Positions 7,510 through 16,251 of a DNA stretch of 64,000 bases are shown piece by piece (within the stretch, counting starts at the first letter, position 1; each line of letters starts with the position of its first letter). The translations under genes were made by a program, and so were the position numbers. The notes under the pieces are model-generated. The model was not told where the DNA came from. It searched no databases and was given only the letters and a program-made list of their open reading frames with translations. Source of the DNA: JAGWBD01 sp965220615 (GTDB taxonomy: Bacteria > Chloroflexota > Anaerolineae > Aggregatilineales > Phototrophicaceae); the NCBI GenBank assembly GCA_965220615.1, contig CBDCQL010000002.1, positions 2,418,001 to 2,482,000 on the forward strand, given 5' to 3'.

Positions 7510-9900
7510 TCAGCGCTCAAACAGCAGCCAGAGACGGTGCAACAGGCCCCGCTGCCGCATCGCCAGACTGAGCAGCGCGATCGTCAGCAGCAATATCGAG
7601 GTTATCAGCGCGATGATGCCCGCGTCCGGGCGCACGAACTCGAAGAGCTCCGGCTGCGCGTAGAAGCCCAGGATCACCAGCAGCATGAAAGCCAGGCCGA
7701 TGACCGTCGCCGTGCGCTGCTGCCAGAGCGTGCGCGGGCGGGCGAAGTCGATGCCGAAGGTGTTCCAGAAAATGAGGATGCCGAAGAAGGTCGCGAAGAT
7801 GGCCAGCGCGCTGCGCGCCGCCGCCGCGTCGCGGCCCGTGGCGAAGTACGTCGCCGTGTAGAGCAGGGCCATCATCACCGAGCCGATGAAAGCGCCGCTG
7901 ACCACGTAGTCGAAGACGTCGTCGCGGAAGTTGACCATGAAGGCCGGCCGCAGCCACTTGATCGCCACCAGGGTCGCGATGATGTTGACCGTGCCGAAAG
8001 TCACCCAGTTGATCTGCACCGGCGTGATGGCGAAGGGCAGCGCCATGAAGCCCACGAAGACGAAGAGCAGCATGTTGTAGAAGGTCTTGGTCAGGAACAT
8101 GCGCACCGTGCCGTAGATCGTCTGCGTGATCTCGCGGCCCTCGGCGAAGGCCCGCGGCAAGGTCGACATGGCGTTGTTGAGCAGCAGAATGTCCCCGATC
8201 TCGCGCGCGATGCGGGCGCCGTCGTTCATCACGATCGCCAGGTCGGCCTGCTTCAGCGCCGGCACGTCGTTGACGCCGTCGCCTACCATGGCCACGTGGG
8301 CGCCGCCCGCCTGCAGCGCCTCCACCAGGCGGCGCTTGGTCTCCGGCGCGACGCGCGCGAAGAGGCTGCCCCCCTGCGCCGCCCCTGCAAACTCCGCCTC
8401 GCCCATGTTCTCCAGCTGCGGCCCCGTCCAGGCGGGTTCGGTGGCCATACCCGCCGACCCGGCGATGGCGCGCACGGTCTCCATGTGGTCGCCGGAGATG
8501 ACTTTCAGCGCCACGTTCTGCTCGCGGAAGTTCTGCAGGGTGTCGGCGGCGTCCGGCCGCAGGCTGTCGCTGAGCGTGACCAGCGCCAGCGGCTCGGCGT
8601 CGTCGGGCAACTGGCCGTCCTGCGGCGGGGTGACGCTGCGCGCGAAGGTCAGCACGCGCAGGCCGCGCGCCGAGAGCCCCTGCGCCTGTTCGCGCAGCCC
8701 GGCCGCCGATTCGTCAAGCAGACGCTCGGGCGCGCCGAGGATCAGCGTCTCTTGCGGCAACACCACCGCGCCCCACTGCCGCGCGGAACTGAAGGGGATC
8801 TCGCGCAACTTCTCCACGGCAGGCGGCGGCAGAGCCGCCAGAACGTGCCCGGCGACGGCCGCGGCGGTGCCGTTGTGGTGCGCCAGATTGGCGCTGTAGC
8901 GCCGGAGCTGGCGCCGGACCTCCTCCGGCGCTGCGCCGTTGAGCGGCAGGATGGCGGCCACGGCCAGCCGGTTTTCGGTGAGCGTGCCGGTCTTGTCGAA
9001 GCAGAGCACCGTGGCGTTGGCCAGCGATTCGACGGCGTTGACGCGGCGCACCAGGGTCTGGTGGCGGGCGATGCTGAGGGCGCCGATGGTGAGCGAGATC
9101 ATGATCACCAGCAGCAGGCCGTAGGGCACCAGGCTGGTGATGAAGACCACGCTCTCCTTGACGCGCTCCAGCAGGTCCAGCCCGGCCAGGGTGCCGGCCA
9201 GCCAGAGCATGGGCGCCAGCACCAGCATCAGCAGGATGGCGACGTCGACGATGACCATCACCTTGCGCTGTGTGGGCGTCAGGGGGTGTTTCCAGGCCCG
9301 CGCCGACTGCGCGATGCGGTTGATCATGCTGTCCGCGCCGACGGCCGTGGCCACCATCACACCCGTCCCGGCGACGCACCAGGAGCCGGAGTAGACGGAA
9401 TCGTCGACCTCCTTGAGTACGGAATCGGATTCGCCGCTCAGTTGCGATTCGTCGACCTCCAGCGCGTCACTGGCCAGCACGTGCCCGTCCACCACCAGAC
9501 GCTCGCCCGGCTGCAGCGGCAGCACGTCGTCGATCACCAGTTCGCGGATACCGACTTCCGTCAGCGCCCCGTCGCGCCAGACGCGCACCTTGTGTTCCGA
9601 AAGCGCCACCAGACGGTCAAGACGGCGTTTGGCGATCATCTCCTGGGCCGTGCCCAGTACGGCGTTGCTGACCACGCTGAAACCCGCGAAGAGGGCCACC
9701 ATGTACTCGCGGAAGTGGACGATGACGCCCAGCAGCGGGAAGAGCACCAGGTTGAAGATGTTGAAGAGGTTGTCGCGCAGGATGTCGAGGTAACTGCGGC
9801 CCACGCGCGGCTGCCAGGCGTTGTCCTCGCCGCGAGCTACCCGTGCGGCGACTTCTGTGCTGGACAGGCCCCTGGTTGACACGGCCGCAGGCTCCCGCAC
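7510..9900 (-). CDS. Cation-translocating P-type ATPase, CtpE-like
   Basis: A 796-residue P-type ATPase, close to the length and layout of mycobacterial CtpE, a Ca2+ P-type ATPase. Seen in order: two N-terminal membrane segments (about 45-90), the actuator motif SGES (155-158), two membrane segments (about 212-280), the phosphorylation motif DKTGT with Asp302, the hinge motif GDGVND, and six C-terminal membrane segments. No N-terminal metal-binding domain is present. In the fourth membrane segment the ion-binding PEGL of P2 ATPases is replaced by VPYGLLL, so specificity cannot be read from it. The start is uncertain: GTG at 9900, or GTG at 9882 with a GGGAG upstream. The glycosyltransferase gene lies 32 nt upstream and is probably cotranscribed. 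Confidence 0.88.
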   Translation of the reverse strand: MREPAAVSTRGLSSTEVAARVARGEDNAWQPRVGRSYLDILRDNLFNIFNLVLFPLLGVIVHFREYMVALFAGFSVVSNAVLGTAQEMIAKRRLDRLVALSEHKVRVWRDGALTEVGIRELVIDDVLPLQPGERLVVDGHVLASDALEVDESQLSGESDSVLKEVDDSVYSGSWCVAGTGVMVATAVGADSMINRIAQSARAWKHPLTPTQRKVMVIVDVAILLMLVLAPMLWLAGTLAGLDLLERVKESVVFITSLVPYGLLLVIMISLTIGALSIARHQTLVRRVNAVESLANATVLCFDKTGTLTENRLAVAAILPLNGAAPEEVRRQLRRYSANLAHHNGTAAAVAGHVLAALPPPAVEKLREIPFSSARQWGAVVLPQETLILGAPERLLDESAAGLREQAQGLSARGLRVLTFARSVTPPQDGQLPDDAEPLALVTLSDSLRPDAADTLQNFREQNVALKVISGDHMETVRAIAGSAGMATEPAWTGPQLENMGEAEFAGAAQGGSLFARVAPETKRRLVEALQAGGAHVAMVGDGVNDVPALKQADLAIVMNDGARIAREIGDILLLNNAMSTLPRAFAEGREITQTIYGTVRMFLTKTFYNMLLFVFVGFMALPFAITPVQINWVTFGTVNIIATLVAIKWLRPAFMVNFRDDVFDYVVSGAFIGSVMMALLYTATYFATGRDAAAARSALAIFATFFGILIFWNTFGIDFARPRTLWQQRTATVIGLAFMLLVILGFYAQPELFEFVRPDAGIIALITSILLLTIALLSLAMRQRGLLHRLWLLFER

Positions 9901-9932
9901 TCTGGCGTGAATTCGATATTACCACAGCCGAC

Positions 9933-11075
9933 TCAGCGTCGATCCGGGAGGGCCAGCCTTTCGTAGTGCGCGATGACTTCGTCCATGGCGGCTGACCAGT
10001 TACGCGCTTCGGCGTCCGCGCGCGCCTGGCGGCCCAGCGCCCGACGATGTTCCGCGTCAGCGGCGAGGCGGCGCACGCCATGCACCAGCCCGGCCTCGTC
10101 GCCCGGCGCGAAACTGTAGCCGTTGCGACCCTCGCGCAGCAGTTCCGGCACGCCGCCGCTGCGCGCCGCCACCGGCGGCAGACCCGAGGCCATGGCCTCC
10201 AGCACGACCAGACCGAAGGACTCGGCCAGGGACGGGAATACAAAGACGTCCGCGCTGGCGTAGGCCTGTGCCAGCTGCCGGCCCCGCAAGGCGCCGGTAA
10301 AGCGCACCGGCAGCCCGGCGAACTGCGCTTCCAGCGGGCGCCGCGCCGGCCCGTCCCCAACCAGCGCCAGTTGCGCCTGAGGGACGGCCTGCAGAACGGC
10401 GCGCAGGGAAGCCAGCCCCTTTTCCATCGACAGGCGGCCGACGTACAGCAGTTGCAGACCCTGCGGATCGCCGGCGGCCAGATTCCGGCGCATGGCCGCG
10501 TCCGCGTGGCGCGGGTGAAAGCATTCGCTGTCCACGCCGCGCCGCCACAGGTGCACCGGCGCCGTCACGCCAATTTCGTGCAGGCGTCGTTGCGCGCTGC
10601 GCGAAGGCGCCAGGGCGCAGTCGGCGCGCCCGAGCACATGGCGCGTCAGCAGGTTGATGCCCGGCTCGATGGCGCCGGCGTGCAGGGGCCCGAGGCGCCA
10701 GTGTCGGGCGATGCGCCCGTAATCCAGATGCCAGGAGACCAGTGTGGGCAGGCCCTGGCGGCGCGCCCCCCACCAGGCCGCCAGGCCAAAGATGGAAGGG
10801 TGCAGGAAATGGGTAACCTGCGGCGCGAAATCGCGCAAACGACGCCACTGCCGCGGCGTGGGCAGGGCCACACGCAGGTCCGCGTAGGGCGGAAAGGGCA
10901 GGCCCGGTGCGCTGCAGACCCTTGTGGCGGCGTAACGCTCAACCGGCCCGAGATGCGGCGTGAACAGCATCGACTCGATGCCGCGGGCGGCCAGTTGATC
11001 GAGCAGTCGACAGAGGACGGTGACGATTCCGTCAGAGCGCGGGAGAAAGGTCTCGCTGAAAAGCGCTACGCGCAC
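9933..11075 (-). CDS. GT4-family glycosyltransferase (alpha-mannosyl/sulfoquinovosyl transferase-like)
   Basis: About 380 residues with the GT-B fold of family GT4. The N-terminal acceptor domain begins VRVALFSETFLPRSDG, and the C-terminal nucleotide-sugar domain has LLYVGRLSMEKG, LVGDGPAR, FVFPSLAESFGLVVLEAMASG and the conserved ESFG.. EAMA Glu pair. The start FSETFLP.DG resembles GDP-mannose-dependent MgtA and SqdX-type enzymes that glycosylate diacylglycerol. A polar membrane glycolipid is therefore a reasonable product, but this is inference. The chosen GTG (11075) matches the family start; a TTG at 11093 is in frame. It lies just after the cold-shock gene terminator and is followed by the ATPase gene. 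Confidence 0.8.
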   Translation of the reverse strand: MRVALFSETFLPRSDGIVTVLCRLLDQLAARGIESMLFTPHLGPVERYAATRVCSAPGLPFPPYADLRVALPTPRQWRRLRDFAPQVTHFLHPSIFGLAAWWGARRQGLPTLVSWHLDYGRIARHWRLGPLHAGAIEPGINLLTRHVLGRADCALAPSRSAQRRLHEIGVTAPVHLWRRGVDSECFHPRHADAAMRRNLAAGDPQGLQLLYVGRLSMEKGLASLRAVLQAVPQAQLALVGDGPARRPLEAQFAGLPVRFTGALRGRQLAQAYASADVFVFPSLAESFGLVVLEAMASGLPPVAARSGGVPELLREGRNGYSFAPGDEAGLVHGVRRLAADAEHRRALGRQARADAEARNWSAAMDEVIAHYERLALPDRR

Positions 11076-11091
11076 ATGACTTGCCAAACAC

Positions 11092-11114
11092 AAAAAGAGC
11101 GGGGCAGATCCCGC
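11092..11114 (-). terminator. Rho-independent terminator of the cold-shock gene
   Basis: On the minus strand GCGGG (11110-11114) pairs with CCCGC (11099-11103) across a 6-nt loop, followed within two bases by a TTTTT run (11092-11096). It lies 31 nt past the cold-shock stop codon and immediately before the glycosyltransferase start. Confidence 0.65.
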
Positions 11115-11144
11115 CGGAGTCTGGCTGTCGTGGGATTGTTCCGT

Positions 11145-11354
11145 CTAGACGCGCGAGACGTTGCTGGCCTGCTTGCCCTTCTGGCCCTCAACGATCTCAA
11201 ACTCAACCGTTTCGCCTTCATCGAGGCTGCGGAACCCGCCGCCCAGAATCGCCGTGTAATGGACAAAGACGTCCGGCCCACCCTCCTGGGTGATGAAACC
11301 GTAACCCTTGTCGGCGTTGAACCACTTGACAACGCCCTTGATGCGGTCTGCCAT
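11145..11354 (-). CDS. Cold-shock protein (CspA family)
   Basis: A 69-residue single CSD domain: GVVKWFNADKGYGFI contains RNP1 and VFVHYTAI is RNP2. The length is normal for the family. It binds single-stranded RNA or DNA and acts as an RNA chaperone. The ATG at 11354 (MADRIKG) has AGGGAG 6 nt upstream. An in-frame upstream ATG would add nine non-conserved residues and hide that site. The candidate promoter at 11472-11500 would give a leader of about 110 nt, as is usual for csp mRNAs. Monocistronic, with a terminator at 11092-11114. Confidence 0.93.
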   Translation of the reverse strand: MADRIKGVVKWFNADKGYGFITQEGGPDVFVHYTAILGGGFRSLDEGETVEFEIVEGQKGKQASNVSRV

Positions 11355-11471
11355 CTTGTTACTCCCTGCCTTGTGATTCAAACGAGATTGGCCTTGTACC
11401 CACAGCCTGTCCCGTTTCAGGGAGTCTGTGACACGCAGCTGCTCCGGGGCCTGTGCCCCCCTTGGAGCATT

Positions 11472-11500
11472 AACTTACATCAGGACATTAACAATTGCAA
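11472..11500 (-). promoter_or_regulatory. Putative promoter of the cold-shock gene
   Basis: On the minus strand TTGCAA (11495-11500), a 17-nt spacer, then TAAGTT (11472-11477). The region is AT-rich in an otherwise GC-rich setting. Confidence 0.45.
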
Positions 11501-11516
11501 AAAATGACCTTGTCTT

Positions 11517-12821
11517 TCAGACATTAACTTCACCCTGACTGCTGCGTGCCGGCAGGACCTCTTCCGTCGCCGGCCCGGCGGGGCCCGGCTGCGCGGGGAG
11601 CAACATCGTCAGCAAACTGGCCAGCACGATCGCGACAGCCACCAGCTGGAAGGAAGGCCCCAGGCCAATGATGCCGGCCAGCCAGCCGATAAAGGCGCTG
11701 CCCACGGCGCCGGTGCCGAATACAAGGCCCAGCGCCGCGCCGGAAGCCATCGCCTTGCTGGCGGGCAGGAACCCCTGCGCCAGCACGACAACCAGACCAT
11801 GAGAGGCGCCGCTCAGCGTTCCGGAGAGGACCGCCAGCGTGAAAGCCGGCACGCCATCCACCAGGGGTAGCAGGAAGAAGGTCGGGGCCGACAGCAGCAT
11901 GCTGACCGCAATCACCAGGCGTTTGTCATAGCGGTCCGCCAGGCCGCCGAAAAATACGCCCGCGAGACCGGATCCGACCCAGAACAAACTCGCAATCAGG
12001 CCGTATTCCGCGGGTGTCCAGCCCTTCTGCTGAAAGAGGAAGGGGATGAAGGAGACCACCCCCGGCGATCCCAGACTGCGCAGGCTGACCATGACGACGA
12101 AGAGCAGCACGACGGCAAGTGACAGACGACTGCGGACGCCGTTGTTCGCGCCCGTCGCTGCGTTGGCCGCCACCGCAGCGCGATGCGCGCGATGCCCCGG
12201 CAAATACATCAAAATCAGGAAAAAGCCGGGCAGGGAAAGCAGGGTCACCCACACCGCCGGCAACGCCGATCCCCGCCCCTGCAGCAGGCCCGTCAGGCCC
12301 GGCCCCAGCGCCGCGCCGAAAGCGTTGCCGATCGGCACGGCGTTTTCCAGCAGCAGCCCGACCAGGGCCGGCCCGAAGGCCAGTCCCATCTGACCGGCGA
12401 GGAAGAACCAGGCCATGTTGCTGGCCTCGCGCGGCGGGTGACTCTCCGCCGCATATTTCATCCCGACCGGATGGAATGCGCCGCTGCCGAGGGCGGTGAT
12501 GATGAAGATGACGGCCATCAACAGCATCAGACCGCTCTCCGCCGCCAGCAGGCCCAGCAACATCAGGCTCGCCGTCCAGCATATGCCAATGGAACCCGTC
12601 CAGCGCCCGCCGATACGGTCTGTCAACCAGCCGAACATCGGCTGCGTGACGGCGCCCGTCAGTTGCATCAGGCCGACGATCAGGCCGAACTGCACGGCGC
12701 TCATGGGCAACACGTAGAGACTGATGAAGGTCAGCAGTACGGGGACCGAGCTCATGACGACGTCGAGCGCAAAGTGTGAAATGGCGACGGCCCAGAATTG
12801 CCGGGTGCGCGGAACGTACAT
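11517..12821 (-). CDS. MFS transporter (drug/sugar efflux type)
   Basis: About 434 residues with 12 predicted membrane helices in two halves. The loop GWLTDRIGGRW after helix 2 and FFGGLADRYDKR in the second half are the duplicated MFS motif A (G-x3-D-R-x-G-R). Overall it resembles fosmidomycin-resistance-like and other major-facilitator exporters (MSSVPVLLTFISLY near the N-terminus). The substrate cannot be inferred. The open frame extends to 12944, but those extra residues are Pro/Arg-rich and overlap the divergent gene's leader, so I place the start at the ATG 12821. The C-terminus ends in a short soluble tail. Confidence 0.85.
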   Translation of the reverse strand: MYVPRTRQFWAVAISHFALDVVMSSVPVLLTFISLYVLPMSAVQFGLIVGLMQLTGAVTQPMFGWLTDRIGGRWTGSIGICWTASLMLLGLLAAESGLMLLMAVIFIITALGSGAFHPVGMKYAAESHPPREASNMAWFFLAGQMGLAFGPALVGLLLENAVPIGNAFGAALGPGLTGLLQGRGSALPAVWVTLLSLPGFFLILMYLPGHRAHRAAVAANAATGANNGVRSRLSLAVVLLFVVMVSLRSLGSPGVVSFIPFLFQQKGWTPAEYGLIASLFWVGSGLAGVFFGGLADRYDKRLVIAVSMLLSAPTFFLLPLVDGVPAFTLAVLSGTLSGASHGLVVVLAQGFLPASKAMASGAALGLVFGTGAVGSAFIGWLAGIIGLGPSFQLVAVAIVLASLLTMLLPAQPGPAGPATEEVLPARSSQGEVNV

Positions 12822-12985
12822 CAACCTGGTCTCGTAGCGGTCAGGGCGGCCTTGCGGCGGGCGCCCATCATGCCGCGGCGGCGGTGGCCCTGTCAACCGC
12901 ATTGGACTGCGTTGGGCGATGCAGGTAAGGTTTGCAGACCTCAACGCATCCAGAAAACGGACAAACAGCAGGGAAAGGCATGACC

Positions 12986-14152
12986 ATGAGTATTCTCCCG
13001 ATGCTGCGACGCAGATACACGCTCTTGCTGCTCGCGCTCGTATTTCTCACCGTAACGCTGGCGCTGCAGGGCGCGCCCATGACCGGACAATCGGGCTGCG
13101 CGGCGCCATCCTTCGTGCGCTTCACAAGTTTCTGGGATACCACCGATTTCTGCATGCACACCGTGCCGCTGGAGGAAATCTTCTCCGGTGGCGTGCCGCC
13201 GGACGGCATTCCGCCCATTGATGACCCGGCCTTCGACTCGCTCGAGGTCGCCGGTCAGTGGCTGCAGCCGCAGTCGCCCGTGCTCTCGCTGGAACTGCAG
13301 GGCATCGCCCGCGCCTATCCCCTGGCGATTCTGACGCGCCACGAGATCGTCAACGACGTCTTCGACGACCGGCCCGTCGCGGTGACCTTCTGCCCGCTCT
13401 GCAACTCGGCCGTGGTCTTTGACCGCCGGGTGGAGGGCGAGACGCTGCGCTTCGGCGTCTCCGGCAACCTGCGCCACAGCGATCTGGTGATGTGGGACGA
13501 CCTGACCAAGAGCTGGTGGCAGCAGTTCACCGGCGAGGGCATCGTCGGCAGCTACGCCGGCACGCAACTGGAGTTGCTGCCCTCGCTGCAGGTCAGCTTC
13601 GGCGAGTTCGCGCAGCAATATCCGCAGGGTGAAGTGCTTTCGCCTGGCTTCCGCGGCTACGGCTCCAACCCCTACGTCGGCTACGACAGCAGCCCGCGGC
13701 CCTTCCTCTTCTTCGGCGAGCCGGACGGCCGGCTCTTCGCGACCGAGCGTGTGCTGGGCGCCTTCCTGGGCGGCGAGTCCGTCGCCTGGCCCTTCCCGGC
13801 CCTGAGGGAAGCGCCGGTCATCAACGACCGCATCGGCGACTTCGAGGTCGTCGCCCTGTGGCAGCCGGGCCAGACCAGCGCGCTGGATGCCAGCGACATC
13901 AACAGTTCGCGCGACGTCGGCATGGCCGCGCTCTATGACCGCGAACTGGAGGGTCAGGTGCTCAGCTTCGCGCTGGATGACGAAGGGCGCATCGTGGACG
14001 AGCAGACCGGTACGCGTTGGAACGTCTTCGGCACGGCGCTGGAGGGTGAACTGGCCGGCAGCCAGTTGCGGCAGCACCTCGCCTTCCCGCACTTCTGGTT
14101 CGCCTGGGCCGCCTTCCGCCCCGAGACCCGCGTCTACGGCCTGTCGGAATAG
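12986..14152 (+). CDS. DUF3179 domain-containing secreted protein
   Basis: About 388 residues. An N-terminal signal sequence (RRRYTLLLLALVFLTVTLALQG) is followed by the DUF3179 domain with its hallmark VTFCPLCNSAVVFDR, where the CxxC and the downstream GNLRHSDLVMWDDLTKSWWQQ are strongly conserved. Function is unknown. The family is extracytoplasmic and its CPLC motif is sometimes discussed as a metal or redox site. The ATG at 12986 has AAAGG 7 nt upstream; the ATG at 12980 is also possible. Transcribed divergently from the MFS gene, and ends at a strong bidirectional hairpin (14161-14189). Confidence 0.85.
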   Translation: MSILPMLRRRYTLLLLALVFLTVTLALQGAPMTGQSGCAAPSFVRFTSFWDTTDFCMHTVPLEEIFSGGVPPDGIPPIDDPAFDSLEVAGQWLQPQSPVLSLELQGIARAYPLAILTRHEIVNDVFDDRPVAVTFCPLCNSAVVFDRRVEGETLRFGVSGNLRHSDLVMWDDLTKSWWQQFTGEGIVGSYAGTQLELLPSLQVSFGEFAQQYPQGEVLSPGFRGYGSNPYVGYDSSPRPFLFFGEPDGRLFATERVLGAFLGGESVAWPFPALREAPVINDRIGDFEVVALWQPGQTSALDASDINSSRDVGMAALYDRELEGQVLSFALDDEGRIVDEQTGTRWNVFGTALEGELAGSQLRQHLAFPHFWFAWAAFRPETRVYGLSE

Positions 14153-14160
14153 TCAGCGGC

Positions 14161-14189
14161 AGCAGGGGCTGCGCTGAGCAGCCCCTGCT
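14161..14189. terminator. Bidirectional terminator hairpin
   Basis: AGCAGGGGCTG (14161-14171), a 7-nt loop, and CAGCCCCTGCT (14179-14189) form a perfect 11-bp stem between two convergent genes (DUF3179 and Uma2). A clear U-run is missing, so termination strength is inferred. Confidence 0.6.
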
Positions 14190-14204
14190 TCACACCCCCG
14201 CAGT

Positions 14205-14780
14205 TCAGTCGGGGAAGAGTTCGCTCACTGCCACCTGAAATCCGGGCAACGCGTCGCCGCCCTCAATGAGCTCCGCACCGGCGAGGCGTTGCGGCTGGGC
14301 ACCCGGCCGGTGAATCTCGACGCTGCGCGCATCCGTATCGACCAGCCAGACCATCTGCGTGCCATGTTGCAGGTAACGCGCCGCCTTCGCGCGCAATTCC
14401 CGCCAGGTGTTGCTGTCGCTGCGAATCTCGACGGCCATTCGCGGCGCCTCGCGCGGGATGACGTTGCCGACACGGCGGCACACAGCGATGTCCGGGCGAC
14501 AGCGCCAGCCCTGCAGTTCGAAAGCGCCGGTGGTGGCAGCCCCGAATCCTGGCAGCGCTCCGTTGTAGAGCCAGTTGCCAACGTGTGTGGCGACGAGGCC
14601 CCGCACCACGCCCTCAATATTAAAGGAAATCGTGGCGACGACATCTCCGGCGGCGTTGAAGCGGAGCAGCATGTAGTCGTGTCTGCCCACCAGCGCCACG
14701 AACTCCTCCATCGTGATGTCGGCGTACTTCGCGAGAATGGTGCCGTCGGCGATGTCCTGCTCCGGTGTAGTGGCATCCAT
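14205..14780 (-). CDS. Uma2 family (DUF820) endonuclease-like protein, copy 4
   Basis: A 191-residue Uma2 protein with a 15-residue N-terminal extension relative to the tandem copies (starting MDATTPEQDIADG). It has CRPDIAVCRR, MAVEIRSDSNTWRELRAKAARYL and MVWLVDTDARS. The core block REAPR(M/L)AVEIRSDSNTWREL is shared almost unchanged with copies 1 and 2, while the N-terminal half is diverged. A GGAG lies about 8 nt before the ATG (14780), and TACACT at 14810-14815 is its likely -10. Function unknown. Confidence 0.8.
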   Translation of the reverse strand: MDATTPEQDIADGTILAKYADITMEEFVALVGRHDYMLLRFNAAGDVVATISFNIEGVVRGLVATHVGNWLYNGALPGFGAATTGAFELQGWRCRPDIAVCRRVGNVIPREAPRMAVEIRSDSNTWRELRAKAARYLQHGTQMVWLVDTDARSVEIHRPGAQPQRLAGAELIEGGDALPGFQVAVSELFPD

Positions 14781-14854
14781 GAAGGGCTCCTGCGAATCAC
14801 TGGGCAGTCAGTGTACCGCGACCGCGAGTACCGGACTCGATATCTCCGATTTTC

Positions 14855-15286
14855 TCAGCGCGGCCGCAGGCCCTGCTCGCGGGCGAAGCCCTGCAGATAG
14901 TCCTCCAGTTCCGCCAGCGAACGCACCAGCCGGTTCAGCGAATACTGCAGCATCAGATTGACCACCTGGTCGTCGAAGGTCAGGCGCATGTCCGTGTAGA
15001 CGCCGACCAGGTGCTTGCCGCGCGCGTAGGAGTAGCCCAGTTCCCAGGCGGTGCCATCATCGCTGGTGACCCCGTTCAGGTTGGCGATCACGAGGTCCGC
15101 CCGTTCCAGATTCAGCACGTCCCAACGGAAAATCGCCTCGGGATCGAATGTGTCGCCGCTGTCGGGCGCGTGATCGCGATGCGGCAGAAAGGTCTCGAAG
15201 CCCGCGGCCTCGGTCACCGCGTTGATCTGCTCGTCGAACCAGCGTTCCCCTTCGTTGAAGAGCGGGCCGGCAATGTATGCGTACAT
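14855..15286 (-). CDS. Nucleoside 2-deoxyribosyltransferase-like protein
   Basis: A 143-residue protein of the nucleoside 2-deoxyribosyltransferase/DUF4406-type fold: N-terminal MYAYIAGPLFNEGERWF, then RWDVLNLERADLVIANLNG, and TAWELGYSYARGK. The Glu in TAWELG is at the position of the catalytic nucleophile, and the Asp in ERADLVIA matches a substrate-binding Asp. Enzymes of this family exchange or hydrolyse the glycosidic bond of deoxynucleosides or nucleotides in salvage and sanitation. The start at 15286 has AGGAAG 6 nt upstream. No partner operon genes are seen. Confidence 0.75.
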   Translation of the reverse strand: MYAYIAGPLFNEGERWFDEQINAVTEAAGFETFLPHRDHAPDSGDTFDPEAIFRWDVLNLERADLVIANLNGVTSDDGTAWELGYSYARGKHLVGVYTDMRLTFDDQVVNLMLQYSLNRLVRSLAELEDYLQGFAREQGLRPR

Positions 15287-15363
15287 CGCTGTCTTCCTGT
15301 CCCTGTCGTTCCTGCGATTATCCACATTCCTGCGTCACGCGTCAGCCCGCGCCCCTGTGATTA

Positions 15364-16251
15364 ATGCGACCGGGCTGCCATAATGCCGCCCATGAATCGC
15401 CGTGGGAAACTCCCGTTCTGTCTCCCCTGATCATCTGGCCGCTGCCGGCGCCGCTGCGGCAGGCCGCCTTCGACCTGCCCGAGGTCATCGAGGGCGCGCT
15501 GGCGCACGCGCCCGAGGGCTTGCAGGAGGGCGACGTTCTGGCCGTCTCCAGCAAGTACGCGGCCATCAGCGAAGGCCGCGTGCTGCGTCTGGCCGACGTG
15601 GAGGTCACGCCGCAGGCCCTCGCCCTGGCGCGACGCTACCGTATGCAGCCGGTCATGGCACAACTCGTGCTGCAGGAAGCCGACCACATCTTCGGCGGCA
15701 TCGAAATGGGCTTTCTGCTGACCGTGAAGTGCGGCATCCTTTCGCCCAACGCCGGCCTCGATCGCTCGAATATCCCGGCAGGCCAGGTGGTGCTCTTCCC
15801 CGCCCGGCCTTACGCGACGGCCGCGTGCCTGCGCGAGGCGCTGCGCCAGCGTCAGGGCGTGAATGTCGGCGTGGTGCTGACCGACAGCTGGCTCGTCCCG
15901 GGCCGCCTGGGCACGAGCGGCGTGGCGCTGGCGACTGCCGGCTTCCGGCCCGTGAAGGACGAACGCGGCCAGCGCGATCTCTTTGGCAATCCCATGACCG
16001 TCACGCAGCGCGGCATGGCGGATACCATCAGCGCCGCGGCGCAACTGGTTATGGGCGAGCGCGACGAGGCGACGCCCCTGGCCATCGTGCGCGGCAGTGG
16101 CGTCGACCTGGACGATGCACCGGTCTCGCTGGCGGACGTGGCCATCCCCTGGCAGCACTGCATTTACGTCGAGTCGCTGACGCGCGGTCTGCTGGCGGAT
16201 GACACTTCCACCTTGCCCGGCGCTTCCGCCGCGGAGGCGGTCAGGGCATGA
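15364..16251 (+). CDS. cofE: Coenzyme F420-0:L-glutamate ligase
   Basis: CofE adds glutamate to the F420-0 phospholactate chain using GTP. Family features visible: EGDVLAVSSKYAAISEGR near the N-terminus, then CGILSPNAGLDRSNIPAGQVVLFP, VVLTDSWLVPGRLGTSGVALATAGF and ISAAAQLVMGERDEATPLAIVRG. The length of about 270 residues after the conserved start fits single-domain CofE. The first residues (to about 18) are not family-like and the true start is uncertain; no good ribosome-binding site precedes the ATG at 15364. The stop codon overlaps the start of the P1-peptidase gene (ATGA), implying translational coupling. No other F420 genes are in the window. Confidence 0.88.
   Translation: MRPGCHNAAHESPWETPVLSPLIIWPLPAPLRQAAFDLPEVIEGALAHAPEGLQEGDVLAVSSKYAAISEGRVLRLADVEVTPQALALARRYRMQPVMAQLVLQEADHIFGGIEMGFLLTVKCGILSPNAGLDRSNIPAGQVVLFPARPYATAACLREALRQRQGVNVGVVLTDSWLVPGRLGTSGVALATAGFRPVKDERGQRDLFGNPMTVTQRGMADTISAAAQLVMGERDEATPLAIVRGSGVDLDDAPVSLADVAIPWQHCIYVESLTRGLLADDTSTLPGASAAEAVRA

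Noticed and set aside
7537..9879. 780-codon plus-strand open frame opposite the P-type ATPase
   Set aside because: Antisense shadow of a gene with clear DKTGT and GDGVND motifs; low-complexity Arg/His/Asp translation.
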